Positions 8,751 to 16,669 of a stretch of DNA of 24,240 bases are shown here, in pieces. Every line of letters starts with the position of its first letter. The first letter of the stretch is position 1. The stretch lies in contig CAMNGO010000010.1 in NCBI GenBank assembly GCA_946538445.1, positions 1 to 24,240 on the forward strand, given 5' to 3'. Source of the DNA: an uncultured Lachnospiraceae bacterium. Lineage in GTDB: Bacteria; Bacillota; Clostridia; Lachnospirales; Lachnospiraceae. A program made the position numbers and the translations under genes. The notes beneath the pieces are model-generated. The model was not told the DNA's origin, made no database searches, and saw only the letters and a program-made list of their open reading frames with translations.

Positions 8751-8765
8751 TCTCTTAATAATCTT

Positions 8766-9500
8766 CTAATAATCCACCTTAATCAAACTCAACCCTTGTG
8801 GTGGAGCCGTTGGTCCGGCAGCAGCCCTTTCTTTTGCTTCTAATATCTGAATCATATCCTCCGGTTCCATCTTCCCGTATCCGACCTCAAGCAAGGTGCC
8901 GGTCAGGATCCGGACCATATTCTGGAGGAAGCCTGTCCCGTGGAAGTCCAGGATAACATAGCCTCCTTTCCGGCGGATCTCAATGGAATCTACCAGACGC
9001 ACCGTGGATTTTTTCATCTTAGGGTTGCCACAGAAGCTTTTAAAGTCGTGCTCTCCCACCAAATATTCCGCCGCTTTTTTCATACGGTTAATATCCACAG
9101 TCTTTTCCAGTGTGTAAGTATATTTCCGCTGAAATACCGGTTTGACAGGGCCGTCGTAACAGGTGTAGCGATAGAGTTTTCCCACCGCATTAAAGCGGGC
9201 ATGGAAGCGGTCGGAAGCCTCTTTGACTTCCAGGATGGCGATGTCATCCGGCAGATAACGATTCATATAATCCCTTATCTGCGTGGAAGTCAGCGGAGTC
9301 TCCATGTGGGCATTCGCCACCATAGCCTGTGCATGGACCCCGGCGTCCGTTCTCCCTGCGCCGTTAATCCAGATCTCCTCATCACACATGCGGGAGAGGA
9401 CCCGTTCGATCCTGGTCTGTACCGTATCCACATCCTTCTTATGCTCCCAGCCGTGATACCGTCCTCCGTCATAACTTATGATCATCTTATAATTCTTCAT
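8766..9500 (-). CDS. truA: tRNA pseudouridine(38-40) synthase TruA
   Basis: Isomerises uridines 38-40 in the anticodon arm of many tRNAs. The 244 residues match the usual family length. The catalytic Asp52 lies in the signature GAGRTDAGVHAQ (47-58). Other conserved blocks are YDGGRYHGWE near the start, FNAVGKLYRYTCY, HDFKSFCG and GTGFLQNMVRILTGTLLEVG. The ATG at 9500 lies inside the end of the preceding gene (14-nt overlap), so translation is probably coupled to it. It converges with aspartate kinase, and the two hairpins between them provide the stop for transcription. Confidence 0.96.
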   Translation of the reverse strand: MKNYKMIISYDGGRYHGWEHKKDVDTVQTRIERVLSRMCDEEIWINGAGRTDAGVHAQAMVANAHMETPLTSTQIRDYMNRYLPDDIAILEVKEASDRFHARFNAVGKLYRYTCYDGPVKPVFQRKYTYTLEKTVDINRMKKAAEYLVGEHDFKSFCGNPKMKKSTVRLVDSIEIRRKGGYVILDFHGTGFLQNMVRILTGTLLEVGYGKMEPEDMIQILEAKERAAAGPTAPPQGLSLIKVDY

Positions 9501-10065
9501 CCAGTATCGTCTCCACTTCTTCTTTCATTCCCACCAGGAGGGCATATGCCATGGAATCCTCCAGGCCTTCCATTTCCTGGATCCTGGTCTGTTCCCGGAT
9601 CCAGTCGGATGCCGCCTCATGAAAGGCTTCTTTCTTTCCTTTTTCCCCATCCATGTCTTCCATCAGTCTGCCCACCAGAGGCATAGCCTGATGGGAGGCG
9701 ATGGCCAGCATGGAGATGAGATGGTGGGTCTTGGTATCATCCACTTCTATCCCCCTGGAGCCTAATGCCATGTAGATCTGGATGGCCTTGGCTCCCTCCG
9801 CCGGACCTCCGTCCGCCAGCAGGATCAGACCGGTGACGGCATGGAGATTCTCCTCGACGGAAAATGGGTTTCTTAAGATCTCATTTAATCTGGGAAGCCG
9901 CATCTTTAATTCCTCCATCCCATAGTAGGATGTGGCAAGGAGGGCCGCCGTCAGGGGGTCCTTATGGAATTGGCTGATCTGATGGTAGCGGTCCCAAAGC
10001 ACCTCCAGATTCTCCCCCGGTTTTTTCTGAAAATGTTTCTCGATCAGAATCTCTGTAGAGTTCAT
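9487..10065 (-). CDS. Uncharacterised 192-residue helical protein upstream of truA
   Basis: I do not recognise this family. The protein is soluble, without signal peptide, membrane segment or clear catalytic motif. Its composition is rich in Leu, Ala, Glu and Met and suggests an all-helical fold, with acidic stretches near the C-terminus (MKEEVETILDEEL). Its stop codon overlaps the truA start by 14 nt, so it is co-translated with truA. The start is set at ATG 10065 because AGGAGG (10078-10073) lies 7 nt upstream. The frame stays open up to 10212, but that extension would run back through the terminator and into the neighbouring TPR gene, so it is rejected. A loose resemblance to DUF4003-type proteins crossed my mind but is not supported by any motif I can point to. 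Confidence 0.8.
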   Translation of the reverse strand: MNSTEILIEKHFQKKPGENLEVLWDRYHQISQFHKDPLTAALLATSYYGMEELKMRLPRLNEILRNPFSVEENLHAVTGLILLADGGPAEGAKAIQIYMALGSRGIEVDDTKTHHLISMLAIASHQAMPLVGRLMEDMDGEKGKKEAFHEAASDWIREQTRIQEMEGLEDSMAYALLVGMKEEVETILDEEL

Positions 10066-10109
10066 CCTTTTTCCTCCTGATATCGATATATGGTAAAGAC
10101 AGGTAGAAG

Positions 10110-10137
10110 AAAAGGCGCCGTAAGCCTTACGACGCCT
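10110..10137 (-). terminator. Rho-independent terminator after the zinc-ribbon/TPR gene
   Basis: Read on the minus strand, AGGCGTCGTAA (10137-10127) pairs with TTACGGCGCCT (10123-10113) through one T-G wobble. The loop is GGC, and TTTTCTTC follows. It starts 7 nt after the stop codon of the TPR gene and separates it from the 192-residue protein gene, which would need read-through or its own promoter in the remaining 40 nt; I see no convincing one. Confidence 0.8.
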
Positions 10138-10144
10138 GTCTGTC

Positions 10145-11590
10145 TTAATTGGAAGTTTCCGTGGTGGCAGTAGTTCCACCGGCAGCTGCCTGTGCAGCCT
10201 GTTTTCCATCATTGATCTGCATGTCTAATCCATAGTTACATGCTCTGCGGATGAGGTCCTCATCTCCGGAATTATTGATAATGTCATAGAAGTACTGGGT
10301 TGCCTTGTCAACATCGCCGGTTCTCTTATAACACATAGCCAGCTGATACAGGGTTTCATAATTATTGTCACTGTATTTGTAAGCCTGCTTGAAGTCCTTC
10401 AGAGCCTCTTCATACTGGTACTTGTTATATTTCTCCATACCGGTATCATAGAGGATGTTGGATGCTGCCGGATAAGTGGTATCCTTCATCTCCTGGTACA
10501 TATTCTGGGAAGTGGTGGACGGGAGATCTTTCTTCTTGATCTTAGCCAGATATTTGGCACACTCCACATAATTGGGAACAGCAAACTGCTGTGTTGCCTT
10601 CAGCAGACTGTCATACATACTGTCCTCGCCGTCGGTACCTTCATAGACACTGAGTCTTGTCTTTAAAGTATCATTCTCCGTCTCCAGAGACTGCTTGTCT
10701 TCCTGAAGCTGGGAGATCTCGCTGTCCTTCTCCTGGACGGTCTGGGTGTATTCCTTCTTGAGGTTGTTATAGTCCACACTTACACCGGCTCTGACACTGG
10801 GGATAACCAGGACAAACATGGCTACCACACCGATGGCAAGACCGATCAGCATGTAGACGAACTGTTTCCACTGTTCCCGGTTGGGATCTTCGTAATGATC
10901 CACGGGACGCACGTTCTTGAGATTGTCATTTTCCGGTTTCAGCTTCTCCGCATTGACCAGCTGGGGAGCGCCCTTTGGTTTCTCACCCAGTTCGGACAGG
11001 TAGCGAAGAGCAGTCGTATTGTAATTATCAATGGCCAGAGCATTGTAGAGATCTGCCTTGGCAGCATTGTTATCGCCGGCTCTCATGTGGAGAAGAGCAA
11101 AGAGAAGATGTCCTCTCACAAAGTTAGGGGTAAGGCTTAAAACCTTTTTGATCTGGATCATGGCCAGGTCGTCACTGCCCTGTTTTGCGTAGGATATAGC
11201 CAGGTTGAACTTCTTGGCTGATTCATTGATGGATTCAAAGATCGCCGGATGTTCCTCCATGTCACGGATGTAGAGATTGGCCAGATTCTCCTCGATGGTA
11301 ACCAGTTGGGCACTGATCTTCCACTGGATATATGCCTTTCCTGCCTCCCCCATCTGATAATAGATAAGGCCCAGCAGATTTCTTGCATCTTTTTGTGCCT
11401 TGTTGTAGGTCAGGGCTTTCTCCAGGCAGGCTGCGGCTCCGCTGAGATCCCGCATGTTTGCCTTCTCCAGACCCATATTATAATAGTAGTTGGCAGTGTT
11501 ATATGCTTTTTTGATATGTTTATTGTCAAAGCCACAGCCGGTGCAGAAACCGTCGTTTCCGGCATTATGGCCACATTTCACACATTTCAT
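10145..11590 (-). CDS. Membrane-anchored zinc-ribbon/TPR protein
   Basis: Function unknown; the architecture suggests a scaffold tethered to the membrane. The 481 residues begin with a short zinc ribbon (CVKC at 3-6, CTGC at 16-19). TPR-like helical repeats follow at about 30-200 (NMRDLSGAAACLEKALTY; GDNNAAKADLYNALAI). A single hydrophobic segment spans about 243-264, then a coiled coil rich in Glu/Gln/Lys at about 274-316, and further TPR units at about 385-455 (YQYEEALKDFKQAYKYSDN). The end is a low-complexity Ala/Thr tail. With one membrane segment, the N-terminal ribbon and repeats would be cytoplasmic and the C-terminal repeats outside, by inference. Start ATG 11590 has AGGAGG 6 nt upstream. 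A terminator follows. It lies 62 nt after the small ORF, probably at the tail of the same operon. Confidence 0.85.
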   Translation of the reverse strand: MKCVKCGHNAGNDGFCTGCGFDNKHIKKAYNTANYYYNMGLEKANMRDLSGAAACLEKALTYNKAQKDARNLLGLIYYQMGEAGKAYIQWKISAQLVTIEENLANLYIRDMEEHPAIFESINESAKKFNLAISYAKQGSDDLAMIQIKKVLSLTPNFVRGHLLFALLHMRAGDNNAAKADLYNALAIDNYNTTALRYLSELGEKPKGAPQLVNAEKLKPENDNLKNVRPVDHYEDPNREQWKQFVYMLIGLAIGVVAMFVLVIPSVRAGVSVDYNNLKKEYTQTVQEKDSEISQLQEDKQSLETENDTLKTRLSVYEGTDGEDSMYDSLLKATQQFAVPNYVECAKYLAKIKKKDLPSTTSQNMYQEMKDTTYPAASNILYDTGMEKYNKYQYEEALKDFKQAYKYSDNNYETLYQLAMCYKRTGDVDKATQYFYDIINNSGDEDLIRRACNYGLDMQINDGKQAAQAAAGGTTATTETSN

Positions 11591-11652
11591 TTCTAACCTC
11601 CTGAATTCTGTGGTGTCTTTACAGGGAATGTCTTGTCACAAGAGGACCCAAC

Positions 11653-11802
11653 CTATCTGTCCTTCTCTTCCTGCATGGTTTTTACCATCTCTTCCACGAG
11701 GTCAGTGATATCCTTAATGTCATTATCAAATAAATCCTCTGCGCCTACTTCAACGCCTACTGCCGGTTTAAACTTCTTTAATTCCAATGTGAAATCAATC
11801 AT
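11653..11802 (-). CDS. Small 49-residue acidic protein overlapping the folC stop
   Basis: A short frame begins MIDFTLELKKFKPAVGVEV, continues GAEDLFDNDIKDITDLVEEM and ends in a charged helix-like tail (VKTMQEEKDR) before TAG. It is supported by GAGAGGTA (11814-11807) ahead of the ATG at 11802. Its start also overlaps the folC stop codon by 8 nt (11795-11802), a classic arrangement for coupled translation. The composition is strongly acidic and amphipathic, with no Cys and no membrane segment. I do not recognise the family. If it were not a gene, the spacing between folC and the next gene would be an unexplained 204 nt in an otherwise packed operon. Confidence is moderate because of its length. 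Confidence 0.7.
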   Translation of the reverse strand: MIDFTLELKKFKPAVGVEVGAEDLFDNDIKDITDLVEEMVKTMQEEKDR

Positions 11803-13090
11803 GATTTACCTCTCTTTCCTTTACGATCCGGGCTTGCTTCAGCTCTCCTGCCAGATACAGGGAACCCAGACACAGGAGTTTCTCCCCCTGTCCGAGCTGT
11901 CCGCAGGCAGCCTCAATCGCTTCCCAGGATGTATCATATATCGTGATCGGAGCGTCGGAATAACGGCCGAAGCATTCTGCCACGGCAGTGACTCCCGCAC
12001 CTCTTGCTGTCTCAATCTTTGTTATATATATATGCTTCCATGGAACGGCAGAGAGTGTGGAGATCATACTCTCGTAATCCTTGTCCGAGCAGACCGCAAA
12101 CAGAAGGCTCCAGGTATCCTGGTCCTGGTTGAGCATCCTGACGACCTGTTCCACGGCTCCGGGATTATGGGCTCCGTCCAGATAGACATCCGGAGCGATC
12201 TCTTCCATACGTCCCGGCCAGCGCATTCGCCGGATTCCATCCCTCATGATCCGGTCCGGGAGTTCCGGAAGGATACGATGGATGGCGGTCATGGCCAATA
12301 CCGCATTGACCGTCTGATAAGGCGCCCGGGAAGCAATGTTTACATAATTAAGTCTATAATAACGATTCTCCATGGAAAAATCAATCGTCTTTCCTACATT
12401 TTTAAAAAACGTAACATCTCTGTAAGAAACAGTTAACACTTCCGCCTTTTTCTCCGATGCATTCCGGAGGATAACCGGGGCAGCCCCGTTTTCCTCATCC
12501 AGAAATACCACGGGAACTCCTTCTTTGATGATCCCGGCTTTCTCCCCGGCGATCTCTGGGATGGTCTCCCCCAGGATTGACATGTGATCCAGGCTGATGG
12601 AAGTGATGACGCAGAGAATGGGATCTGTGAGGACCGTGGCATCCAGCCTTCCTCCAAGCCCGGTTTCCAGAATGCAGTAATCCGGTTTCTCCCGGGAGAA
12701 GATATGCATACCCATCAGGAACATGATCTCATAGTAAGTGAGCATGGAAAGCCCGTATTTCTCCCGGTCTTCCAGCAGTTCTTTCACCCGGACCCATGCA
12801 TCGATCAGGTCCCGGTTGCTGCATTCCTGAAAATTAATCCGGAACCGTTCGTTGATCCGGACCAGGTGGGGCGAGGTGAAGAGGGCTGTTTTATAGCCGG
12901 CAGTCCGCAGGATAGATTCCATGAAAGCGCAGACGGACCCCTTCCCATTTGTCCCTGCAACATGAATCACCTGAAGATTTCTCTCCGGGTGATTCATAAG
13001 GTTCAGATATTTCTTTACATTTTCAAGTCCGCCTGATGCGCCGAACATTGGAATCCGGCCAATCTCATCCAGCATCTCCTCATAGGTCAT
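11795..13090 (-). CDS. folC: Folylpolyglutamate synthase / dihydrofolate synthase
   Basis: Mur-ligase-fold enzyme that adds glutamate to folates (and, if bifunctional, to dihydropteroate), trapping them in the cell. The ATP-binding loop HVAGTNGKGS has its GTNGKGS at residues 46-52. Further signatures are the TSPHL motif, ETGLGGRLDAT, SLDHMSILG, WPGRME and DGAHNP (from Asp305) at the start of the C-terminal domain. The 431 residues match the family. The usual DATN reads DATV here, a conservative family variation that I would not over-read. The ATG at 13090 begins 5 nt after the valS stop, and its AAGGA site lies in the valS end, so it belongs to the valS operon. The 3' end overlaps the small ORF. 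Confidence 0.95.
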   Translation of the reverse strand: MTYEEMLDEIGRIPMFGASGGLENVKKYLNLMNHPERNLQVIHVAGTNGKGSVCAFMESILRTAGYKTALFTSPHLVRINERFRINFQECSNRDLIDAWVRVKELLEDREKYGLSMLTYYEIMFLMGMHIFSREKPDYCILETGLGGRLDATVLTDPILCVITSISLDHMSILGETIPEIAGEKAGIIKEGVPVVFLDEENGAAPVILRNASEKKAEVLTVSYRDVTFFKNVGKTIDFSMENRYYRLNYVNIASRAPYQTVNAVLAMTAIHRILPELPDRIMRDGIRRMRWPGRMEEIAPDVYLDGAHNPGAVEQVVRMLNQDQDTWSLLFAVCSDKDYESMISTLSAVPWKHIYITKIETARGAGVTAVAECFGRYSDAPITIYDTSWEAIEAACGQLGQGEKLLCLGSLYLAGELKQARIVKEREVNHD

Positions 13091-13095
13091 AGATA

Positions 13096-15738
13096 TTATC
13101 CTTTTAACTGGGCAAGGCGGGCATTCACCTGATCTGCCATGGCAGTATACTTGGCCAGTTTTTCTCTCTCTGCCTCAACCTTGGCTGCAGGTGCCTTGCT
13201 GATGAACTTCTCATTGTGAAGCATGCCGTCCGCACGCTTGATCTCGCCGGCCAGGCGCTTCGCTTCTTTCTCAAGACGGGCGATCTCCTTGTCCAGATCC
13301 ACCAGTTCTGCAAATGGAATGTAGATCACTGCATCCGGGATTACCGTGGATACGGCATCTTCCGGAATACCGGATTTGTCTGTCTGAGGGATTACCTCGC
13401 TTGCATAGCCAAGGGTGGCAAAGAAGACTCTGGACCGGTTAAAGATGTCCAGGATCTCCTGTTTTTCGGATACCACATAGACTTTGGCTTTCTTGCTCGG
13501 AGGAACATTCATGTCCGCCCGCATATTACGGATGTTGCGGACAGCAGTCTTGATGACTTCCACTTCATTTTCCTCTTCCTTGAAGTTGTAATCCTCGCGG
13601 AATTCAGGCCAGCTGGAAATCATGATGGATTCCTCTTCATCCTGGAGGCTGCAGAAAATCTCCTCCGTGATGAAAGGCATGTATGGATGGAGCAGCTTCA
13701 GGGCGATGATCAGCACATTTTTCAGTGTGTATAATGCAGCGCCTTTGCTTGCGTCCTCATCGTTCCAGAGACGGGGTTTTACCATCTCGATATACCAGTC
13801 ACAGAACTCTTCCCAGATGAAATCATAGAGTTTGGATACGGCCACGCCAAGGTCATAGTTCTCCATGTTTTCCGTCACTTCCTTAACCAGGGTGTTGGCT
13901 TTGGAAAGGATCCATTTATCTGCCGGAGTCAGGTCATCCAAAGTGACATCGGACAGGTCTGCTTTTTCGATATTCATGAGCATGAAACGGGAAGCGTTCC
14001 ACACTTTGTTTGCAAAATTACGGCTGGCAAGGATCTTCTTCTCGGAATAACGCATATCATTTCCGGGAGCATTTCCCGTAACCAGAGTCAGACGAAGAGC
14101 ATCTGCGCCATACTGGTTAACTACCTCCAGAGGATCGATTCCGTTGCCCAGGGATTTGCTCATCTTACGGCCAAGCTCATCCCTTACCAGACCGTGGATC
14201 AGCACATCCTGGAAGGGGGATTTGCCGGTATGCTCATACCCGGAGAATACCATTCGGATTACCCAGAAGAAGATGATATCATAGCCTGTTACCAGGACAT
14301 TTGTGGGATAGAAGTAATCCAGGTCTTCCGTCTGTCTGGGCCATCCCAAAGTGGAGAAAGGCCACAGGGCGGAGCTGAACCAGGTATCCAGCGTATCTTC
14401 ATCCTGGGTCAGATTATGGCAACCGCACTTACTGCAGGCTTCCGGTTTCGTCGGGCTTACGGTAATCTCTCCGCATTCTGCACAGTAATAGGCAGGAATA
14501 CGGTGACCCCACCATAACTGACGGCTGATACACCAGTCGCGGATATTCTCCAGCCAATGGAGATAGGTGCGGTCAAAGTGCTGGGGAACAAAGCGGAGTT
14601 CTCCGTTCTTCACAGCCTCGATGGCCGGTTTTGCCAGCTCTTCCATGGCCACGAACCACTGTTTTTTCACCAGCGGTTCCACTGTGGTATGGCAGCGGTC
14701 ATGGGTTCCCACGTTGTGATTATGGGGTTCGATCTTAACCAGGAGTCCAAGCTCGGTGAGGTCTTCCACGATGGCCTTCCTGGCTTCATAGCGGTCCATA
14801 CCGGCGTATTTTCCGCCTTTTTCATTGATGGTACCGTCATCATTCATGATATTGATCTCCGGGAGATCATGACGTTTTCCCACCTCAAAGTCATTGGGAT
14901 CGTGAGCCGGTGTGATCTTTACTGCACCGGTTCCGAATTCTTTATCTACATAAGTATCTGCCACGATGGGGATCTCACGATCCATCAGTGGAAGCATCAG
15001 TTTCTTGCCGATGAGATCCGTGTATCTCTCATCCTCCGGATGGACTGCCACCGCGGTGTCACCCAGCATGGTTTCCGGGCGGGTGGTGGCGATCTCCACA
15101 AACTGGTCTGACCCGATTACCGGGTACTTGATATGCCAGAAGAATCCGGCCTGATCTTCATATTCTACCTCGGCATCGGAGATGGATGTCTGACACACCG
15201 GACACCAGTTGATGATGCGGGAGCCACGGTAGATATAGCCTTTCTCATAAAGGCGGATAAACACTTCCTGAACGGCCTCGGAACATCCCTCATCCATGGT
15301 GAAACGCTCTCTGTCCCAATCGGCGGAAGAGCCGAGTTTCTTAAGCTGGCTGACGATCCTGCCGCCGTACTCTTCTCTCCAGGCCCAGGTCCTTTTGAGG
15401 AAGCCTTCTCTTCCCAGTTCCTCCTTGGAGATTCCTTCTTCCTTCAACTTGTTGGTTACCTTAACCTCCGTGGCAATACTGGCGTGGTCCGTGCCCGGCT
15501 GCCATAAGGCATTATAGCCCTGCATCCTCTTGAAACGGATCAGGATATCCTGCAGGGTGTTATCCAAAGCGTGGCCCATGTGGAGCTGCCCTGTGATATT
15601 TGGCGGCGGCATCACGATGGTATAGGGCTTCTTGCTGCGGTCTACCTCCGCGTGGAAATATTTCTTATCTAACCATTTCTGATATAATCTCTCCTCAATC
15701 TCAGCAGGATTATAGGTTTTGTTCATTTCAGTTCCCAT
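13096..15738 (-). CDS. valS: Valyl-tRNA synthetase
   Basis: Class Ia synthetase that charges tRNA-Val. The 880 residues contain the HIGH motif as HMGH (53-56, in PPPNITGQLHMGHAL), an editing domain (ATTRPETMLGDTAV) and Cys pairs of zinc type (NWCPVC; YYCAECGE with CSKCGC). The KMSKS loop is at 525-529, and the ending is the Leu/Lys/Glu-rich coiled-coil arm typical of ValRS. The start ATG 15738 lies inside the end of the upstream TPR gene (11-nt overlap), with AAGGAG about 10 nt before it. A second ATG four codons on (15726) has a weaker site. No T-box leader can exist in this arrangement, so valS expression depends on the upstream operon promoter or an internal one I cannot see. Confidence 0.98.
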   Translation of the reverse strand: MGTEMNKTYNPAEIEERLYQKWLDKKYFHAEVDRSKKPYTIVMPPPNITGQLHMGHALDNTLQDILIRFKRMQGYNALWQPGTDHASIATEVKVTNKLKEEGISKEELGREGFLKRTWAWREEYGGRIVSQLKKLGSSADWDRERFTMDEGCSEAVQEVFIRLYEKGYIYRGSRIINWCPVCQTSISDAEVEYEDQAGFFWHIKYPVIGSDQFVEIATTRPETMLGDTAVAVHPEDERYTDLIGKKLMLPLMDREIPIVADTYVDKEFGTGAVKITPAHDPNDFEVGKRHDLPEINIMNDDGTINEKGGKYAGMDRYEARKAIVEDLTELGLLVKIEPHNHNVGTHDRCHTTVEPLVKKQWFVAMEELAKPAIEAVKNGELRFVPQHFDRTYLHWLENIRDWCISRQLWWGHRIPAYYCAECGEITVSPTKPEACSKCGCHNLTQDEDTLDTWFSSALWPFSTLGWPRQTEDLDYFYPTNVLVTGYDIIFFWVIRMVFSGYEHTGKSPFQDVLIHGLVRDELGRKMSKSLGNGIDPLEVVNQYGADALRLTLVTGNAPGNDMRYSEKKILASRNFANKVWNASRFMLMNIEKADLSDVTLDDLTPADKWILSKANTLVKEVTENMENYDLGVAVSKLYDFIWEEFCDWYIEMVKPRLWNDEDASKGAALYTLKNVLIIALKLLHPYMPFITEEIFCSLQDEEESIMISSWPEFREDYNFKEEENEVEVIKTAVRNIRNMRADMNVPPSKKAKVYVVSEKQEILDIFNRSRVFFATLGYASEVIPQTDKSGIPEDAVSTVIPDAVIYIPFAELVDLDKEIARLEKEAKRLAGEIKRADGMLHNEKFISKAPAAKVEAEREKLAKYTAMADQVNARLAQLKG

Positions 15739-16657
15739 TTTTATTTCTCTCCTTCAGGGGGTTAATATCATGTTCCATCTTATACTGAACGGGGACATTT
15801 GTCACTACCCATTTTTCATCGGACTCCAGCTGGGGCCGGAAGGCCTTCTGCTGCTGCCTCACCATGGTCTCAAAATAGTGTCTGGCATCTTCTTCCCGGT
15901 CGTTGACATTCAGGTAGACGATCTTGCGGTAGCGGGCCGCATCGTCTGTATACTGCTGCTCTTCCATCATATTGGAAAGCTTCTCCTCGAAGCTTTCCAG
16001 CAGCAGGTCGGACACATGAAAACTATTCTTGACCTCCCGGGTCGCCCCGGACAGGTCCCCGTCATGGAAGACCATAAGGCAATAATAGTGGAATAGGGAA
16101 GTTTCATCCCCGTTATTCTGATAAGCCTTCACAAAGTCAATCTTGGCATCCTCAAAACGGAAAAGCCTGGCATAGGCGATACCCCGGTTGTGATAGATGC
16201 TTCCTGCCTCCCGGCCCTCCTCACCATGGAGATGTTTCAGGGCCTCCTCATAGTTCTGGATGGCCATGGTTGCCTTATTGTACTTAAGAAGCATATCCCC
16301 GATCTTCTTGTACTGCCTGGTATATGGTTCATTTTTCAGTGCCCGGTACTGATCCAGGATACCCCGGATCTCCTCTTCCGTAAAGTAGTTCCCCTCCCGG
16401 AAGAGAGTGGCAAAGTATTTCATCTGATCTTTCTCCGGGGAAGAAAGCTTGACCAGCTGACGATATAATTTCTCCAGACCCAGGTCCTCCTTCAGATAAA
16501 CCAGAAGGTCGTCTTCAGGAAGGGTGTAGAGATAAAAGATCATATGTTGACTGAGATAACAGCATATCTCCTCATAAGAGGAGACAGAAACCTCCGTCTG
16601 CGGAAAACGATATGGGTTTTTTCCTATCTGTCCGATACAGACAATCGTCTCTCTCAT
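15728..16657 (-). CDS. TPR-repeat protein of unknown function
   Basis: The 309 residues carry no signal peptide, membrane segment or enzyme motif. Two TPR-like helical pairs are clear at about 112-145 (IGDMLLKYNKATMAIQNYEE) and 150-185 (SIYHNRGIAYARLFRFEDAK), and weaker helices continue to about 280. The N-terminal 100 residues are helical with an aromatic-rich stretch (MIFYLYTLPEDDLLVYL). The start ATG 16657 follows GAGGAGG, and the gene begins 12 nt after the Hsp70-like gene. Its stop overlaps the valS start by 11 nt. The position suggests that it acts with the two large unknown proteins upstream, probably as an adaptor; that is inference from context, not from motif. Confidence 0.85.
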   Translation of the reverse strand: MRETIVCIGQIGKNPYRFPQTEVSVSSYEEICCYLSQHMIFYLYTLPEDDLLVYLKEDLGLEKLYRQLVKLSSPEKDQMKYFATLFREGNYFTEEEIRGILDQYRALKNEPYTRQYKKIGDMLLKYNKATMAIQNYEEALKHLHGEEGREAGSIYHNRGIAYARLFRFEDAKIDFVKAYQNNGDETSLFHYYCLMVFHDGDLSGATREVKNSFHVSDLLLESFEEKLSNMMEEQQYTDDAARYRKIVYLNVNDREEDARHYFETMVRQQQKAFRPQLESDEKWVVTNVPVQYKMEHDINPLKERNKNGN

Positions 16658-16669
16658 AGCTTCCTCCTC

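Noticed and set aside
10066..10212. Upstream extension of the 192-residue protein to ATG 10212
   Set aside because: It would be translated through a terminator and overlap the TPR gene; ATG 10065 has AGGAGG at 7 nt.
11591..11652. Possible promoter or terminator between the small ORF and the zinc-ribbon/TPR gene
   Set aside because: A GTGACA-like -35 has no -10 at a usable distance, and the CTTGTcACAAG palindrome is too short for a terminator; nothing convincing is seen.
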